A stretch of DNA of 64,000 nt from Lachnospiraceae bacterium (GTDB taxonomy: Bacteria > Bacillota > Clostridia > Lachnospirales > Lachnospiraceae). The notes below the pieces were generated by a model. That model was not told where the DNA came from, made no database searches, and was given only the letters and a program-made list of their open reading frames with translations. Shown piece after piece: positions 34,382 to 42,378 of the stretch; within the stretch, counting starts at the first letter, position 1, and every line of letters starts with the position of its first letter. The position numbers and the translations under genes are program-made. The stretch lies in contig CAJTBF010000010.1 of the NCBI GenBank assembly GCA_910574195.1, positions 82,503-146,502 of the forward strand. Direction: 5' to 3'.

Positions 34382-35920
34382 ATGCAGCAGTATTTACTGG
34401 GAATTGATATCGGGACGAGCGCGTGTAAGACGGCTTTATTTGACCGGGAAGGGAATGTGATTTCCACAGCGGCCAGGGAATATAAAGTGTATTATCCAAA
34501 ACCGGGCTATGCGGAGCAGGATCCGGGAGAGTGGTGGGAGGCAGTATGTCTGGCGGTCCGGCAGATGCGGGAGGCAAAGCAGATTCCGACGGAATCCATT
34601 GCCGGGATCGGGATCGACGGACAGAGCTGGTCTGCCATTGCCGTGGATAAAAAGGGGGAAGTGCTGACCAATACACCCATCTGGATGGATACCCGGGCAG
34701 TGGGAATCTGCCGGGAGATTCAGGATCGGATCGGGGCAGACGCGCTTTTTTCATTGACGGGAAATCCGCTGCAGCCTTCTTATTCCACGGCGAAAGTTCT
34801 CTGGTATCAGCGGCATCTTCCGGAGGTATATGCACATACCTGTAAGATTTTGCAGTCCAACAGCTACATTGCATTTCGGCTCACCGGAAATATGACGCAG
34901 GATCTTTCACAGGGGTATGGATTCCATTGTTTCAACATGCATACCGGGCAATGGGACGAAGCAATGTGTGAAGCGCTGGGAATTCCCCGCTCCTTCCTGC
35001 CGGAGATCTGCCCAAGTCATGCGGTGGTCGGGACTGTGACAGAGACGGCGGCCCGGGAATGTGGTCTATCGGCGGGGATTCCGGTGGTAGCGGGCGGACT
35101 GGACGCGGCCTGTGGCGCGCTGGGCGCAGGTGTGATTCACCCGGGAGAGACACAGGAGCAGGGAGGGCAGGCAGGGGGCATGAGCATCTGTACGGATACT
35201 TACCGGGCGGATCCCCGGCTGATCCTGGGGTTTCATGTGGTGCCGGGAACCTGGCTTTTGCAGGGCGGAACAACCGGCGGCGGCGGGGTCATGCGATGGC
35301 TGGAAAGGGAGTTCGGGACGTATGAGCAGGAAGAAGGAAAACGCCAGGGAAAAAGCGCTCTGACACTGTTTAATGAAGCGGCGGAACAAATTCCGGCAGG
35401 GAGTGACGGGCTGGTATTTCTTCCGTATATGGCAGGGGAACGCTCGCCTATCTGGGATCCGGATGCAAAAGGGTTATTTTATGGACTGGATTTTCGAAAG
35501 ACAAAAGCGCATTTTATCCGGTCTGCCATGGAAGGAGTCGCCTGTTCTCTGCGGCATAATCTGGAAGTGGCGGAACAGGCAGGAGCCCGGGTGGATGTTC
35601 TGCGGGCAATGGGCGGTTCGGCCAACTCTCTTCTGTGGACGCAGATCAAGTCAGATCTGACCGGAAAACCGGTGGCGGTGCCCTCTTCCGATACGGCGAC
35701 CACTTTGGGCGCGGCGCTTCTGGCCGGTGTGGGAATCGGGATGTATTCGGATTTTGAGGAAGCGGTGAAGTGTACGGTAAGAGAAAAAAGAATGCATAAG
35801 CCCAATCCGGAATACAGGGAAGTTTATGAGAAAACGTACCGGATATATCGGGAACTTTATCCGCAGCTCTGCGAATTGATGAGAAAAGAACAGGCAGATT
35901 CGAAAAGGAGGAAGCGATGA
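34382..35920 (+). CDS. FGGY-family kinase, xylulokinase-like
   Basis: 512 residues. The sequence begins LLGIDIGTSACKTALFDREGNV and contains YYPKPGYAEQDPGEWW, GIGIDGQSWSAIAVD, IWMDTRA, LPYMAGERSPIWDPDAKG and MGGSANSLLWTQIKSDL, the normal xylulokinase layout. It phosphorylates a ketose or polyol with ATP. With a GatD-like dehydrogenase next to it, one attractive role is making a hexitol- or pentitol-phosphate from an ABC-imported polyol; plain D-xylulokinase is the conservative alternative. AGGAGG precedes the ATG. The next start is four bases before the end region of this operon unit. Confidence 0.85.
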   Translation: MQQYLLGIDIGTSACKTALFDREGNVISTAAREYKVYYPKPGYAEQDPGEWWEAVCLAVRQMREAKQIPTESIAGIGIDGQSWSAIAVDKKGEVLTNTPIWMDTRAVGICREIQDRIGADALFSLTGNPLQPSYSTAKVLWYQRHLPEVYAHTCKILQSNSYIAFRLTGNMTQDLSQGYGFHCFNMHTGQWDEAMCEALGIPRSFLPEICPSHAVVGTVTETAARECGLSAGIPVVAGGLDAACGALGAGVIHPGETQEQGGQAGGMSICTDTYRADPRLILGFHVVPGTWLLQGGTTGGGGVMRWLEREFGTYEQEEGKRQGKSALTLFNEAAEQIPAGSDGLVFLPYMAGERSPIWDPDAKGLFYGLDFRKTKAHFIRSAMEGVACSLRHNLEVAEQAGARVDVLRAMGGSANSLLWTQIKSDLTGKPVAVPSSDTATTLGAALLAGVGIGMYSDFEEAVKCTVREKRMHKPNPEYREVYEKTYRIYRELYPQLCELMRKEQADSKRRKR

Positions 35921-36966
35921 AAGCAGCAGTCGTATGTGCAAACGAAGATGTGAAGTATCTGGATTACGAGGAACCGACGCCGGGACCGGGAGAAGTGAAG
36001 GTAAAAGTAAAGGTGTCGGGTATCTGCGGTTCGGATATTCCGCGGGTGCTGCATCACGGGGTTCATTTTTATCCCATCGTATTGGGACATGAATTTTCCG
36101 GTGATGTAGTGGAAGTGGGGGAAGGCGTTACCAAAGTAAAGATTGGGGACCGGGTATCGGGAGCGCCGCTGTTACCATGCATGGAATGCGAAGATTGTCA
36201 GAACGGGAATTTTTCTCTCTGTAAGCATTATAGCTTCATTGGTTCCAGACAGCAGGGAAGCAATGCGGAATATGTGGTGATCCCGGAACGAAATGCAGTG
36301 GTGTTTGATCCGGCAATTTCCTACGAACAGGGAGCCATGTTTGAACCTTCGACGGTGGCGCTGCATGGTTTGCTTCAAAATGGATATCAGGGAGGCGCAA
36401 ATGTAGCCATTCTAGGGGGCGGAACCATTGGACTATTTACCATGCAGTGGGCAAAAATTTTCGGTTCCAGAAACGTGGCAGTATTTGACATCAGCGCCCA
36501 GCGTCTGGAGCTGGCAAAACGTTTGGGGGCAGACCAGGTAATTCTTACGACGAAAGAAAACGAGATGGAGAAAGCCATGGCAATCACGAAAGGGAAGGGA
36601 TACGACTATGTGTATGAAACCGCCGGCCAGGCGGCGACGATGTATAAGGCTTTTGAACTGGCGGCCAACAAGGCGCAGGTCTGCTTTATCGGGACGCCTC
36701 ATGTGGATCTGCAGTTCTCTCCTGCATTGTGGGAGAATATGAACCGGAAGGAGTTTCATCTGACCGGTTCCTGGATGTCTTACAGCAGTCCGTTTCCGGG
36801 AAAGGAATGGGAATTGACGGCACATTGTTTCGCTACCGGCCAGTTGAAATTTGATCCGGGGCTGATTTATAAAAAAATGCCTATGTGTCAGGCGCAGGAA
36901 GCATTTCAGATGTTCAAAACACCGGGACTGGTGAAAGGGAAAGTTTTGTTGGTCAATGAGGAGTAA
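35917..36966 (+). CDS. Zinc alcohol dehydrogenase, galactitol-1-phosphate 5-dehydrogenase-like (GatD type)
   Basis: 349 residues. The start overlaps the kinase stop by four bases (ATGA). Catalytic zinc motif GICGSDIPR, GHEFSG, a full structural-zinc lobe CMECEDCQNGNFSLC, and GGGTIGL for NAD. Segments HFYPIVLGHEFSGDVVEVG, YSFIGSRQQGSNAEY, and GSWMSYSSPFPGKEWE align well with E. coli GatD. It should oxidise a polyol phosphate to a ketose phosphate, such as galactitol-1-P to tagatose-6-P. Translational coupling to the kinase suggests sequential steps. Confidence 0.85.
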   Translation: MKAAVVCANEDVKYLDYEEPTPGPGEVKVKVKVSGICGSDIPRVLHHGVHFYPIVLGHEFSGDVVEVGEGVTKVKIGDRVSGAPLLPCMECEDCQNGNFSLCKHYSFIGSRQQGSNAEYVVIPERNAVVFDPAISYEQGAMFEPSTVALHGLLQNGYQGGANVAILGGGTIGLFTMQWAKIFGSRNVAVFDISAQRLELAKRLGADQVILTTKENEMEKAMAITKGKGYDYVYETAGQAATMYKAFELAANKAQVCFIGTPHVDLQFSPALWENMNRKEFHLTGSWMSYSSPFPGKEWELTAHCFATGQLKFDPGLIYKKMPMCQAQEAFQMFKTPGLVKGKVLLVNEE

Positions 36967-36970
36967 GGGA

Positions 36971-37957
36971 ATGAAGACAGAGGAAAGCGGGCAGATCGGT
37001 TCAAAGAAAAAACAGGTGCCTCATATTCTGACGGTAACGTTAAATGCGGCCATTGATAAACGGTATGTGGTGGAAGGGTTTCAGACAGGCGAAGTAAACC
37101 GGGTAAAAGAGTGCGTATATACTCCCGGTGGAAAGGGATTGAATGTATCCAAACCGGCGGCAATCTATGGCGCGGATGTGACGGCTACCGGATTTGTGGG
37201 CGGATATGCCGGACGCTATATTGTGGAAGCGCTGCGTCCGTTTCACATTACCGGTGCATTTTACCATTTGGATGCGGAGAGCCGTTCCTGTATTAATATC
37301 TGGGACGAGACACGGCAGGTACAGACGGAATTTCTGGAACCGGGATTTACGGTGACAGAATCTGATTTTCAGGGATTTCTAAAGAAGTTCCGGCTTTTGG
37401 CAGGGGAGGCGGATGTGGTGACTATATCCGGCAGCGTGCCACGGGGATTGGACGGAATGGCTTATCAAAAACTGATACGGGAAGTACAACAAGTGGGAAA
37501 ACCAGTGATTCTGGATACTAGCGGAAAACTTCTGGAGCAGGGCATTGCAGTCGGTCCTACCATGGTGAAACCGAATATAGATGAGATTCGGATGTTGACG
37601 GGAAAATCCTGTGAGCAGACAGAGGAGATGGTACAGGCGGCAAAAGAGATTCGGAAGTACGGTGTGGACATTGTGGCGGTATCTCTTGGTGCGGAAGGTT
37701 CACTGATGGTCTGCGGGGAAGGAGTATTCCGGGCAGAGGTGCCGGAAATTCAGGCCGTGAATACGGTGGGATGCGGGGATTCCATGACGGCCGGTTTTGC
37801 ATTGGGGCTGGCCAAACGGGAGCCGATGGAAGAGATTCTTCGCAAAGCGAGCGCAATCTCGGCTGCCGCTGCCATGCGGAAAGAAACAGGATTTTTTGTA
37901 AGGGAAGATATGGAGCGGCTGCTTCCCCAGATTAAAATTACGAAAATACAGAGCTAA
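36971..37957 (+). CDS. 1-phosphofructokinase/tagatose-6-phosphate kinase family (FruK/LacC-like)
   Basis: About 328 residues from ATG 36971 (GAGGAG in the end of the previous gene). It opens, after a 17-residue extension, with ILTVTLNAAIDKRYVVEGF, the hexose-phosphate kinase signature of the PfkB family, and has GGKGLNVSK and C-terminal NTVGCGDSMTAGF with the catalytic Asp. It phosphorylates a hexulose phosphate to the bisphosphate consumed by the class II aldolase at 32382. Tagatose-6-P is favoured by the GatD-like gene four bases upstream; fructose-1-P is the alternative. Confidence 0.87.
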   Translation: MKTEESGQIGSKKKQVPHILTVTLNAAIDKRYVVEGFQTGEVNRVKECVYTPGGKGLNVSKPAAIYGADVTATGFVGGYAGRYIVEALRPFHITGAFYHLDAESRSCINIWDETRQVQTEFLEPGFTVTESDFQGFLKKFRLLAGEADVVTISGSVPRGLDGMAYQKLIREVQQVGKPVILDTSGKLLEQGIAVGPTMVKPNIDEIRMLTGKSCEQTEEMVQAAKEIRKYGVDIVAVSLGAEGSLMVCGEGVFRAEVPEIQAVNTVGCGDSMTAGFALGLAKREPMEEILRKASAISAAAAMRKETGFFVREDMERLLPQIKITKIQS

Positions 37958-38082
37958 GCGGGCAGAAGAAAAAGACAGACGAGACAAAAGAGCATAGACG
38001 CAGGTAATGGAAAAGCAAAAGAAAAATCAGAGTCCAAAAAGACAGGAGTAGAAAAGACAGGAATAGAGAAAGGAGAAAAAGA

Positions 38083-39090
38083 ATGGCGGAATATATAGAT
38101 CCGGCAAGCGTGCCGAAAGTAAGATTTTATAATGGAGTGGAGGTTCCCTGTATTGGAATGGGAACGTTTGGTTCGGACCGGTTTGGATCCAAACAGGTCT
38201 CTTCGGCTGTGGCGGGAGCAATTCGTTGCGGGTATCGGATGTTTGACTGCGCGGCATGTTATGGCAATGAGGAACAGATCGGAAAAGTGTTTCAGGAAGC
38301 ATTTGCAGAGGGCGTGGTAAAAAGAGAAGAACTTTTTATTATGACAAAAGTGTGGAACGATATGCATGAAAGGGTAGAGGAGTCCTGTAAAAAAAGTATT
38401 GCAGATCTGCAATGTGATTATATAGATTTGTTTTTTATTCACTGGCCGTTTCCGAATTATCATGCGCCGGGATGCGACGTGGATTCCCGGAATCCGGATT
38501 CCAGACCGTTTTGTGTGGAGGAATTTGTCCGTACATACAGGCAGTGTGAGGAATTGGTGGAAAAAGGTCTGATTCGTAACATTGGAATCTCCAACATGAC
38601 AATTCCGAAACTGGACGCGGTACTTCCGCATTTACGAATCATGCCGGTGACCTGCGAACTGGAACTGCATCCCTGTTTTCAGCAGCAGGAGTTGTTTGAC
38701 TATCTGGTATCCCATAAGATTCAGCCGGTGGGGTATATGCCTCTGGGGTCTCCAAGAAGGCCGGAGCGGGATATCTGCCCGGAGGACATTGCAGATTTAC
38801 AGATGCCGGAGATGCAGCGTATTGCAGAGGCACATGGGGTGCATCCGGCGTTGATTGCTTTAAAGTGGGCCCGGCAGAGAGGACAGATTCCCATTCCCTT
38901 CTCCGTACAGGAACAGAATTATGTCAATAATTTGAAAAGTATGACGGAGGATCCTCTGTCGGAGGAAGAGATGGCGGTGATTGCAGGATTGGAAAAGAAT
39001 AACCGGCTTGTAAAAGGGCAGGTATTTTTATGGGAAGGTGCAAGAGACTGGCATGACCTCTGGGATGAGGACGGCGTGATTGTAAAATAA
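38083..39090 (+). CDS. Aldo/keto reductase
   Basis: 335 residues. The catalytic tetrad segments are visible: FDCAACYGNEEQIG (Asp and Tyr), IMTKVWN (Lys) and FIHWPFP (His). The C-terminal NADPH-binding part has IPIPFSVQEQNYVNNL. It should reduce an aldehyde or ketone of a sugar, or oxidise a polyol, with NAD(P)(H). It follows the PfkB kinase by 125 bases and carries GAAAGGAG before the ATG. Position suggests it belongs to the same polyol/ketose pathway; its substrate is unknown. Confidence 0.87.
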   Translation: MAEYIDPASVPKVRFYNGVEVPCIGMGTFGSDRFGSKQVSSAVAGAIRCGYRMFDCAACYGNEEQIGKVFQEAFAEGVVKREELFIMTKVWNDMHERVEESCKKSIADLQCDYIDLFFIHWPFPNYHAPGCDVDSRNPDSRPFCVEEFVRTYRQCEELVEKGLIRNIGISNMTIPKLDAVLPHLRIMPVTCELELHPCFQQQELFDYLVSHKIQPVGYMPLGSPRRPERDICPEDIADLQMPEMQRIAEAHGVHPALIALKWARQRGQIPIPFSVQEQNYVNNLKSMTEDPLSEEEMAVIAGLEKNNRLVKGQVFLWEGARDWHDLWDEDGVIVK

Positions 39091-39129
39091 AAAAGAAGCG
39101 GAAAAAATCCGTCAGAGGTGGCAAAAGAC

Positions 39130-39183
39130 GAAGAAGGGGATCGCAGAATCATCAAAAAAGATAATTGAGCGATCCCCTTCTTC
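39130..39183. terminator. Bidirectional hairpin terminator between convergent genes
   Basis: GAAGAAGGGGATCGC (39130-39144) pairs perfectly with 39169-39183, a 15-bp stem between the aldo/keto reductase end and the minus-strand CofE-like gene end. The strand reading leftward has a T-rich follow-up (CGTCTTTTG). Confidence 0.7.
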
Positions 39184-39205
39184 TATGCACCCCTATCCGG
39201 GCATC

Positions 39206-40417
39206 CTATTTTGTATAGTTGTCAAAATATCCCTGGATATAAATGATGGGCGTTCCCTTATCGCCGGATCCGGAGGTCAGATCGGCCAGGGAACCGAGAA
39301 GATCGGTAAGTCTCCTGGGTGTGGTTCCCTGCGTCACCATGGTTCCTACCAGGCTGTCTGCCTTTACATCCTTTTCATGGATATATTGCTTAATTGCTTC
39401 TTTTAATTCCTCCCCGGACAGATCTGCAAAATCATTATCCGCCAGATACTTGAGTTTTACCTCATTAGGCGTTCCCTCCAGGCCTTCGGTGTAAGCCGGA
39501 GATACAACCGGATCTGCCAGTTCCCAGATCTTCCCGACAGGATCTTTAAAAGCGCCGTCGCCGTAAACCATCACTTCCACGTTCTTCCCGGTTTTTTCTG
39601 CCATGGAAGTATGGATTGCCCGGACAACCTCCTCACAGTGAATGGGAAAGAGTTTGATAGTTTCCTCGGTGGCTTTGTTGGAACCGAGCAGGCCATATGT
39701 ATCGTTATATCCGCTGCCATTGATGCTGTGGGTCAGGATGTCGTCCAGTGCATATACGGTCTGCGCGCCATTTGCCAGAAGTGTTTTCTTTGTTTTCTGG
39801 CGGGTATGGATATCGCACGTAAGGATATGTTTTGTATAAGACAGAATGGCTTTTGGATTATTTGCAAAAATAATCTCCACCTCGGCGCCGGCATTCTGAA
39901 TGAGTTCTTTATAGTAGGCCACATAATCCACACCGGTAAATACATGTTTCCGATAACCGAACAGTTCCCGGTATGTTTCTTCGGTCAGAACATCGGACCA
40001 GGGATTGACGCCTTTTTCTTCCATCAGATCCGGATCGATCAGATGATTGCCCACTTCGTCGGAAGGATAGCTGAGCATCAGCACAATTTTTTTACATCCC
40101 ATTGCGATTCCTCTCAGACAGATGGAAAAACGGTTTCGGCTGAGGATCGGAAACAGAACGCCGACGGTTTCCTCCCCGAACTTTGCATGTACGTCCTGTG
40201 CGATATCTTTGATATTGGCATAATTGCCCTGTGCTCTGGCCACGACTGCTTCTGTCACAGCGATCACATCTTTGTCATGGATTTCAAAATGTTCTGTTTC
40301 GGATGCCCGGAGTACGCAATCCACCACAATTTCCGCAAGAGAATCCCCTTTGCGGATGATGGGTGCGCGTATACCGCGGGAGACGGTTCCAACCATACGA
40401 TCTGTATTTTCTTTCAA
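39206..40417 (-). CDS. CofE-like protein (coenzyme F420-0:gamma-glutamyl ligase family), role unknown
   Basis: 403 residues. It starts at TTG 40417, because GGGAGG lies eight bases before it; the first in-frame ATG is seven codons later. The fold is that of F420-0:gamma-glutamyl ligase: GIRAPIIRKGDSLAEIV, DKDVIAVTEAVVARAQGNY, and GYNDTYGLLGSNKA, with a long C-terminal half not found in archaeal CofE. F420 is not known from this kind of bacterium and no cofC, cofD or cofG/H gene is nearby, so it likely ligates an amino acid to something else. It stands alone on the minus strand, and a promoter is visible at 40513-40541. Confidence 0.8.
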   Translation of the reverse strand: MKENTDRMVGTVSRGIRAPIIRKGDSLAEIVVDCVLRASETEHFEIHDKDVIAVTEAVVARAQGNYANIKDIAQDVHAKFGEETVGVLFPILSRNRFSICLRGIAMGCKKIVLMLSYPSDEVGNHLIDPDLMEEKGVNPWSDVLTEETYRELFGYRKHVFTGVDYVAYYKELIQNAGAEVEIIFANNPKAILSYTKHILTCDIHTRQKTKKTLLANGAQTVYALDDILTHSINGSGYNDTYGLLGSNKATEETIKLFPIHCEEVVRAIHTSMAEKTGKNVEVMVYGDGAFKDPVGKIWELADPVVSPAYTEGLEGTPNEVKLKYLADNDFADLSGEELKEAIKQYIHEKDVKADSLVGTMVTQGTTPRRLTDLLGSLADLTSGSGDKGTPIIYIQGYFDNYTK

Positions 40418-40512
40418 TGTCTGTACCTCCCATTATGAATGTATTCTGGTATCAACAGGAACGGCGTTTGCCCGCTGAGCGGGAAACAGTAAAATTCCCG
40501 TCCTGCCTTTTT

Positions 40513-40541
40513 ATTTTACGGTGAAATGTGTAAAGATGCAA
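40513..40541 (-). promoter_or_regulatory. Promoter of the CofE-like gene
   Basis: On the minus strand TTGCAT (40541-40536) and TAAAAT (40518-40513) are 17 bases apart. A CCCGCTGAGCGGG hairpin (40471-40483) lies in the leader. Confidence 0.65.
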
Positions 40542-40595
40542 GAAAAATATAATGTCAGATATTTTGCTGTTTGTTTCGGATTCGAAAAACATTGC

Positions 40596-40624
40596 TTTTC
40601 AATCTCAGAATCTTATTGTATACT
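40596..40624 (+). promoter_or_regulatory. Possible promoter of the YesN/YesM operon
   Basis: TTTTCA (40596-40601) and TATACT (40619-40624) are 17 bases apart, about 50 bases before the response regulator start. Confidence 0.5.
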
Positions 40625-40675
40625 AAAAGAGAAATAGAAACAATTTATTTCCATGGGGGATGAGAGGTCAGGGAA

Positions 40676-42283
40676 ATGTACAAAGTATTACTGGTGGATG
40701 ATGAAATTTTGGTAAGACAGGCGATCAGTGCGAAGATACAGTGGAACAGTCTGGGATTCGAGTTGACTGCACACTGTGAGAACGGGCGGCAGGCGATCGA
40801 ATTCCTGGAAAAAAATCCGGTGGACGTTGTTCTGACGGATATCTATATGCCGCACGTAGACGGAATGGAACTGAGCAGATATCTTTATGAGAATTTTCCG
40901 CAGGTTCAGATTATAATTTTCAGTGGGTACGGTGATTTTGAATATGCAAAGCAGGCATTGCAGTATAAAGTTTCGGAGTATATTCTAAAGCCGGTTACAG
41001 CGAAGGAACTGTCAGAAGTATTGGGCAGGACGCGGGAAAAGCTGGACGGACTGCGCCGGCAGGAAGAAAAGCTGGATGAATTGACGAAAGTGTACCGTAA
41101 TTATGCCAGGAATGAGGCGGTAATTGTCTCCAAAGCGCTTTCCCGTCTTGTAAGCGGAACCCAGGAGATGGAAAGAAGTCTGCAGGAACTCAAAGACCTG
41201 GGAGTGGAGATCCGCGGGAATGCGTTTCGTGTCGTGGCGGCAGATATTGATGTCTATTCGGAATTGTATGAAACGGATAAAGAGTTGAAAAAAGAAAGCG
41301 CGCTGATGTCTTTTGCAGTGGAGAATATCAGTGCGGAGATCGTGAAAAGTCTGGATGCAGGGCTAGCTTACCGGGATTCTGATAATCGGGTGTGTTTGTT
41401 ACTGTGGGGGAAGATGCATTATGGGGAATCTGTGGATGCGAAGGCGCTGTGCAGGGAGATTCAGGAGAATGTATATCAGGCGATGAAGCTGAGTGTTTCC
41501 ATGGGAATCGGATGCGTGGTCCATTCGTTGGAGGAACTTTCCCGGTCCTATGAATCTGCAGCGTATATTTTACAATATCGTTATACAAAGGGGATCGGGG
41601 TAATCTTTGACTGTGAAGAAGACAAAGGGGAAGAGAATCCCATGGAATTGCGGCAGGAGCAAAAAGAGTTTGCAATCGCTGTCAATACGGGAAACAAAGA
41701 GGAAGTGCAGGAACAGCTGGACCGGATGGAAGTCTGGATGCGGGCGCGGTATATCAGCCGGAATGCGGCGGTGTCCTATTTGCATCAGATTCTGCAGACG
41801 GTTTATGAAAATGTGTCGAAAGCGGAGGAAGAATTTGCAGTACCGGATGCGGCAGTTTCTGCTGTGACCAGAGCGCGCAGTCTTGAGAAGGCGATGGAGA
41901 CTGTACGTGAGTATGCGCTGGAGGGTGTATCTGCGGTTGTACAGGCAGGGCGTTCCAGTGGAGAACGGCAGGCTATGCGGGCAATGCATTATATTCAGGA
42001 GAATTATGGAAATCCGGATCTGGGACTGAATCAGATCTGTGAATATCTGAATATGAGTACCAGCCGTTTCAGCAGTATTTTCAAGGAGGCAACCGGGAGG
42101 ACATTCATCGAAGAACTTCTGGCCGTTCGTATGGAGAAAGCAAAGCAGCTGTTACGGCAGACGCGCCTGAAGAATTATGAGATTGCCGAAAAGGTAGGTT
42201 TCAGCGATCCTCATTATTTTAGTGTTGCGTTTAAAAAGGCAACCGGGAGGACGCCGAAGGAGTATGCCAGGGAACATGCATGA
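40676..42283 (+). CDS. YesN-type response regulator (REC plus AraC DNA-binding domain)
   Basis: 535 residues. The N-terminal receiver has the acidic pair Asp8-Asp9 and the phospho-acceptor Asp55 (VLTDIYMP). A middle region of about 270 residues is typical of YesN. The C-terminal AraC domain carries two helix-turn-helix units (LGLNQICEYLNMSTSRFSSIFKEA and YEIAEKVGFSDPHYFSVAFKKA). It is phosphorylated by the YesM-type kinase encoded 96 bases downstream and probably activates the ABC importer at 45.6-50.4 kb. Confidence 0.92.
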   Translation: MYKVLLVDDEILVRQAISAKIQWNSLGFELTAHCENGRQAIEFLEKNPVDVVLTDIYMPHVDGMELSRYLYENFPQVQIIIFSGYGDFEYAKQALQYKVSEYILKPVTAKELSEVLGRTREKLDGLRRQEEKLDELTKVYRNYARNEAVIVSKALSRLVSGTQEMERSLQELKDLGVEIRGNAFRVVAADIDVYSELYETDKELKKESALMSFAVENISAEIVKSLDAGLAYRDSDNRVCLLLWGKMHYGESVDAKALCREIQENVYQAMKLSVSMGIGCVVHSLEELSRSYESAAYILQYRYTKGIGVIFDCEEDKGEENPMELRQEQKEFAIAVNTGNKEEVQEQLDRMEVWMRARYISRNAAVSYLHQILQTVYENVSKAEEEFAVPDAAVSAVTRARSLEKAMETVREYALEGVSAVVQAGRSSGERQAMRAMHYIQENYGNPDLGLNQICEYLNMSTSRFSSIFKEATGRTFIEELLAVRMEKAKQLLRQTRLKNYEIAEKVGFSDPHYFSVAFKKATGRTPKEYAREHA

Positions 42284-42378
42284 GATATAACATCTGAGGT
42301 AAACAGGAATGACGCGCCCGAAAAAGCGGGTTTCAGGTATGTTCTAAGGGAACGGGGAAAGTAGACAGAGAGGAACAC

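Noticed and set aside
39206..40417. Evidence for F420 biosynthesis
   Set aside because: A single CofE-like gene with no other cof gene in the window does not support it.
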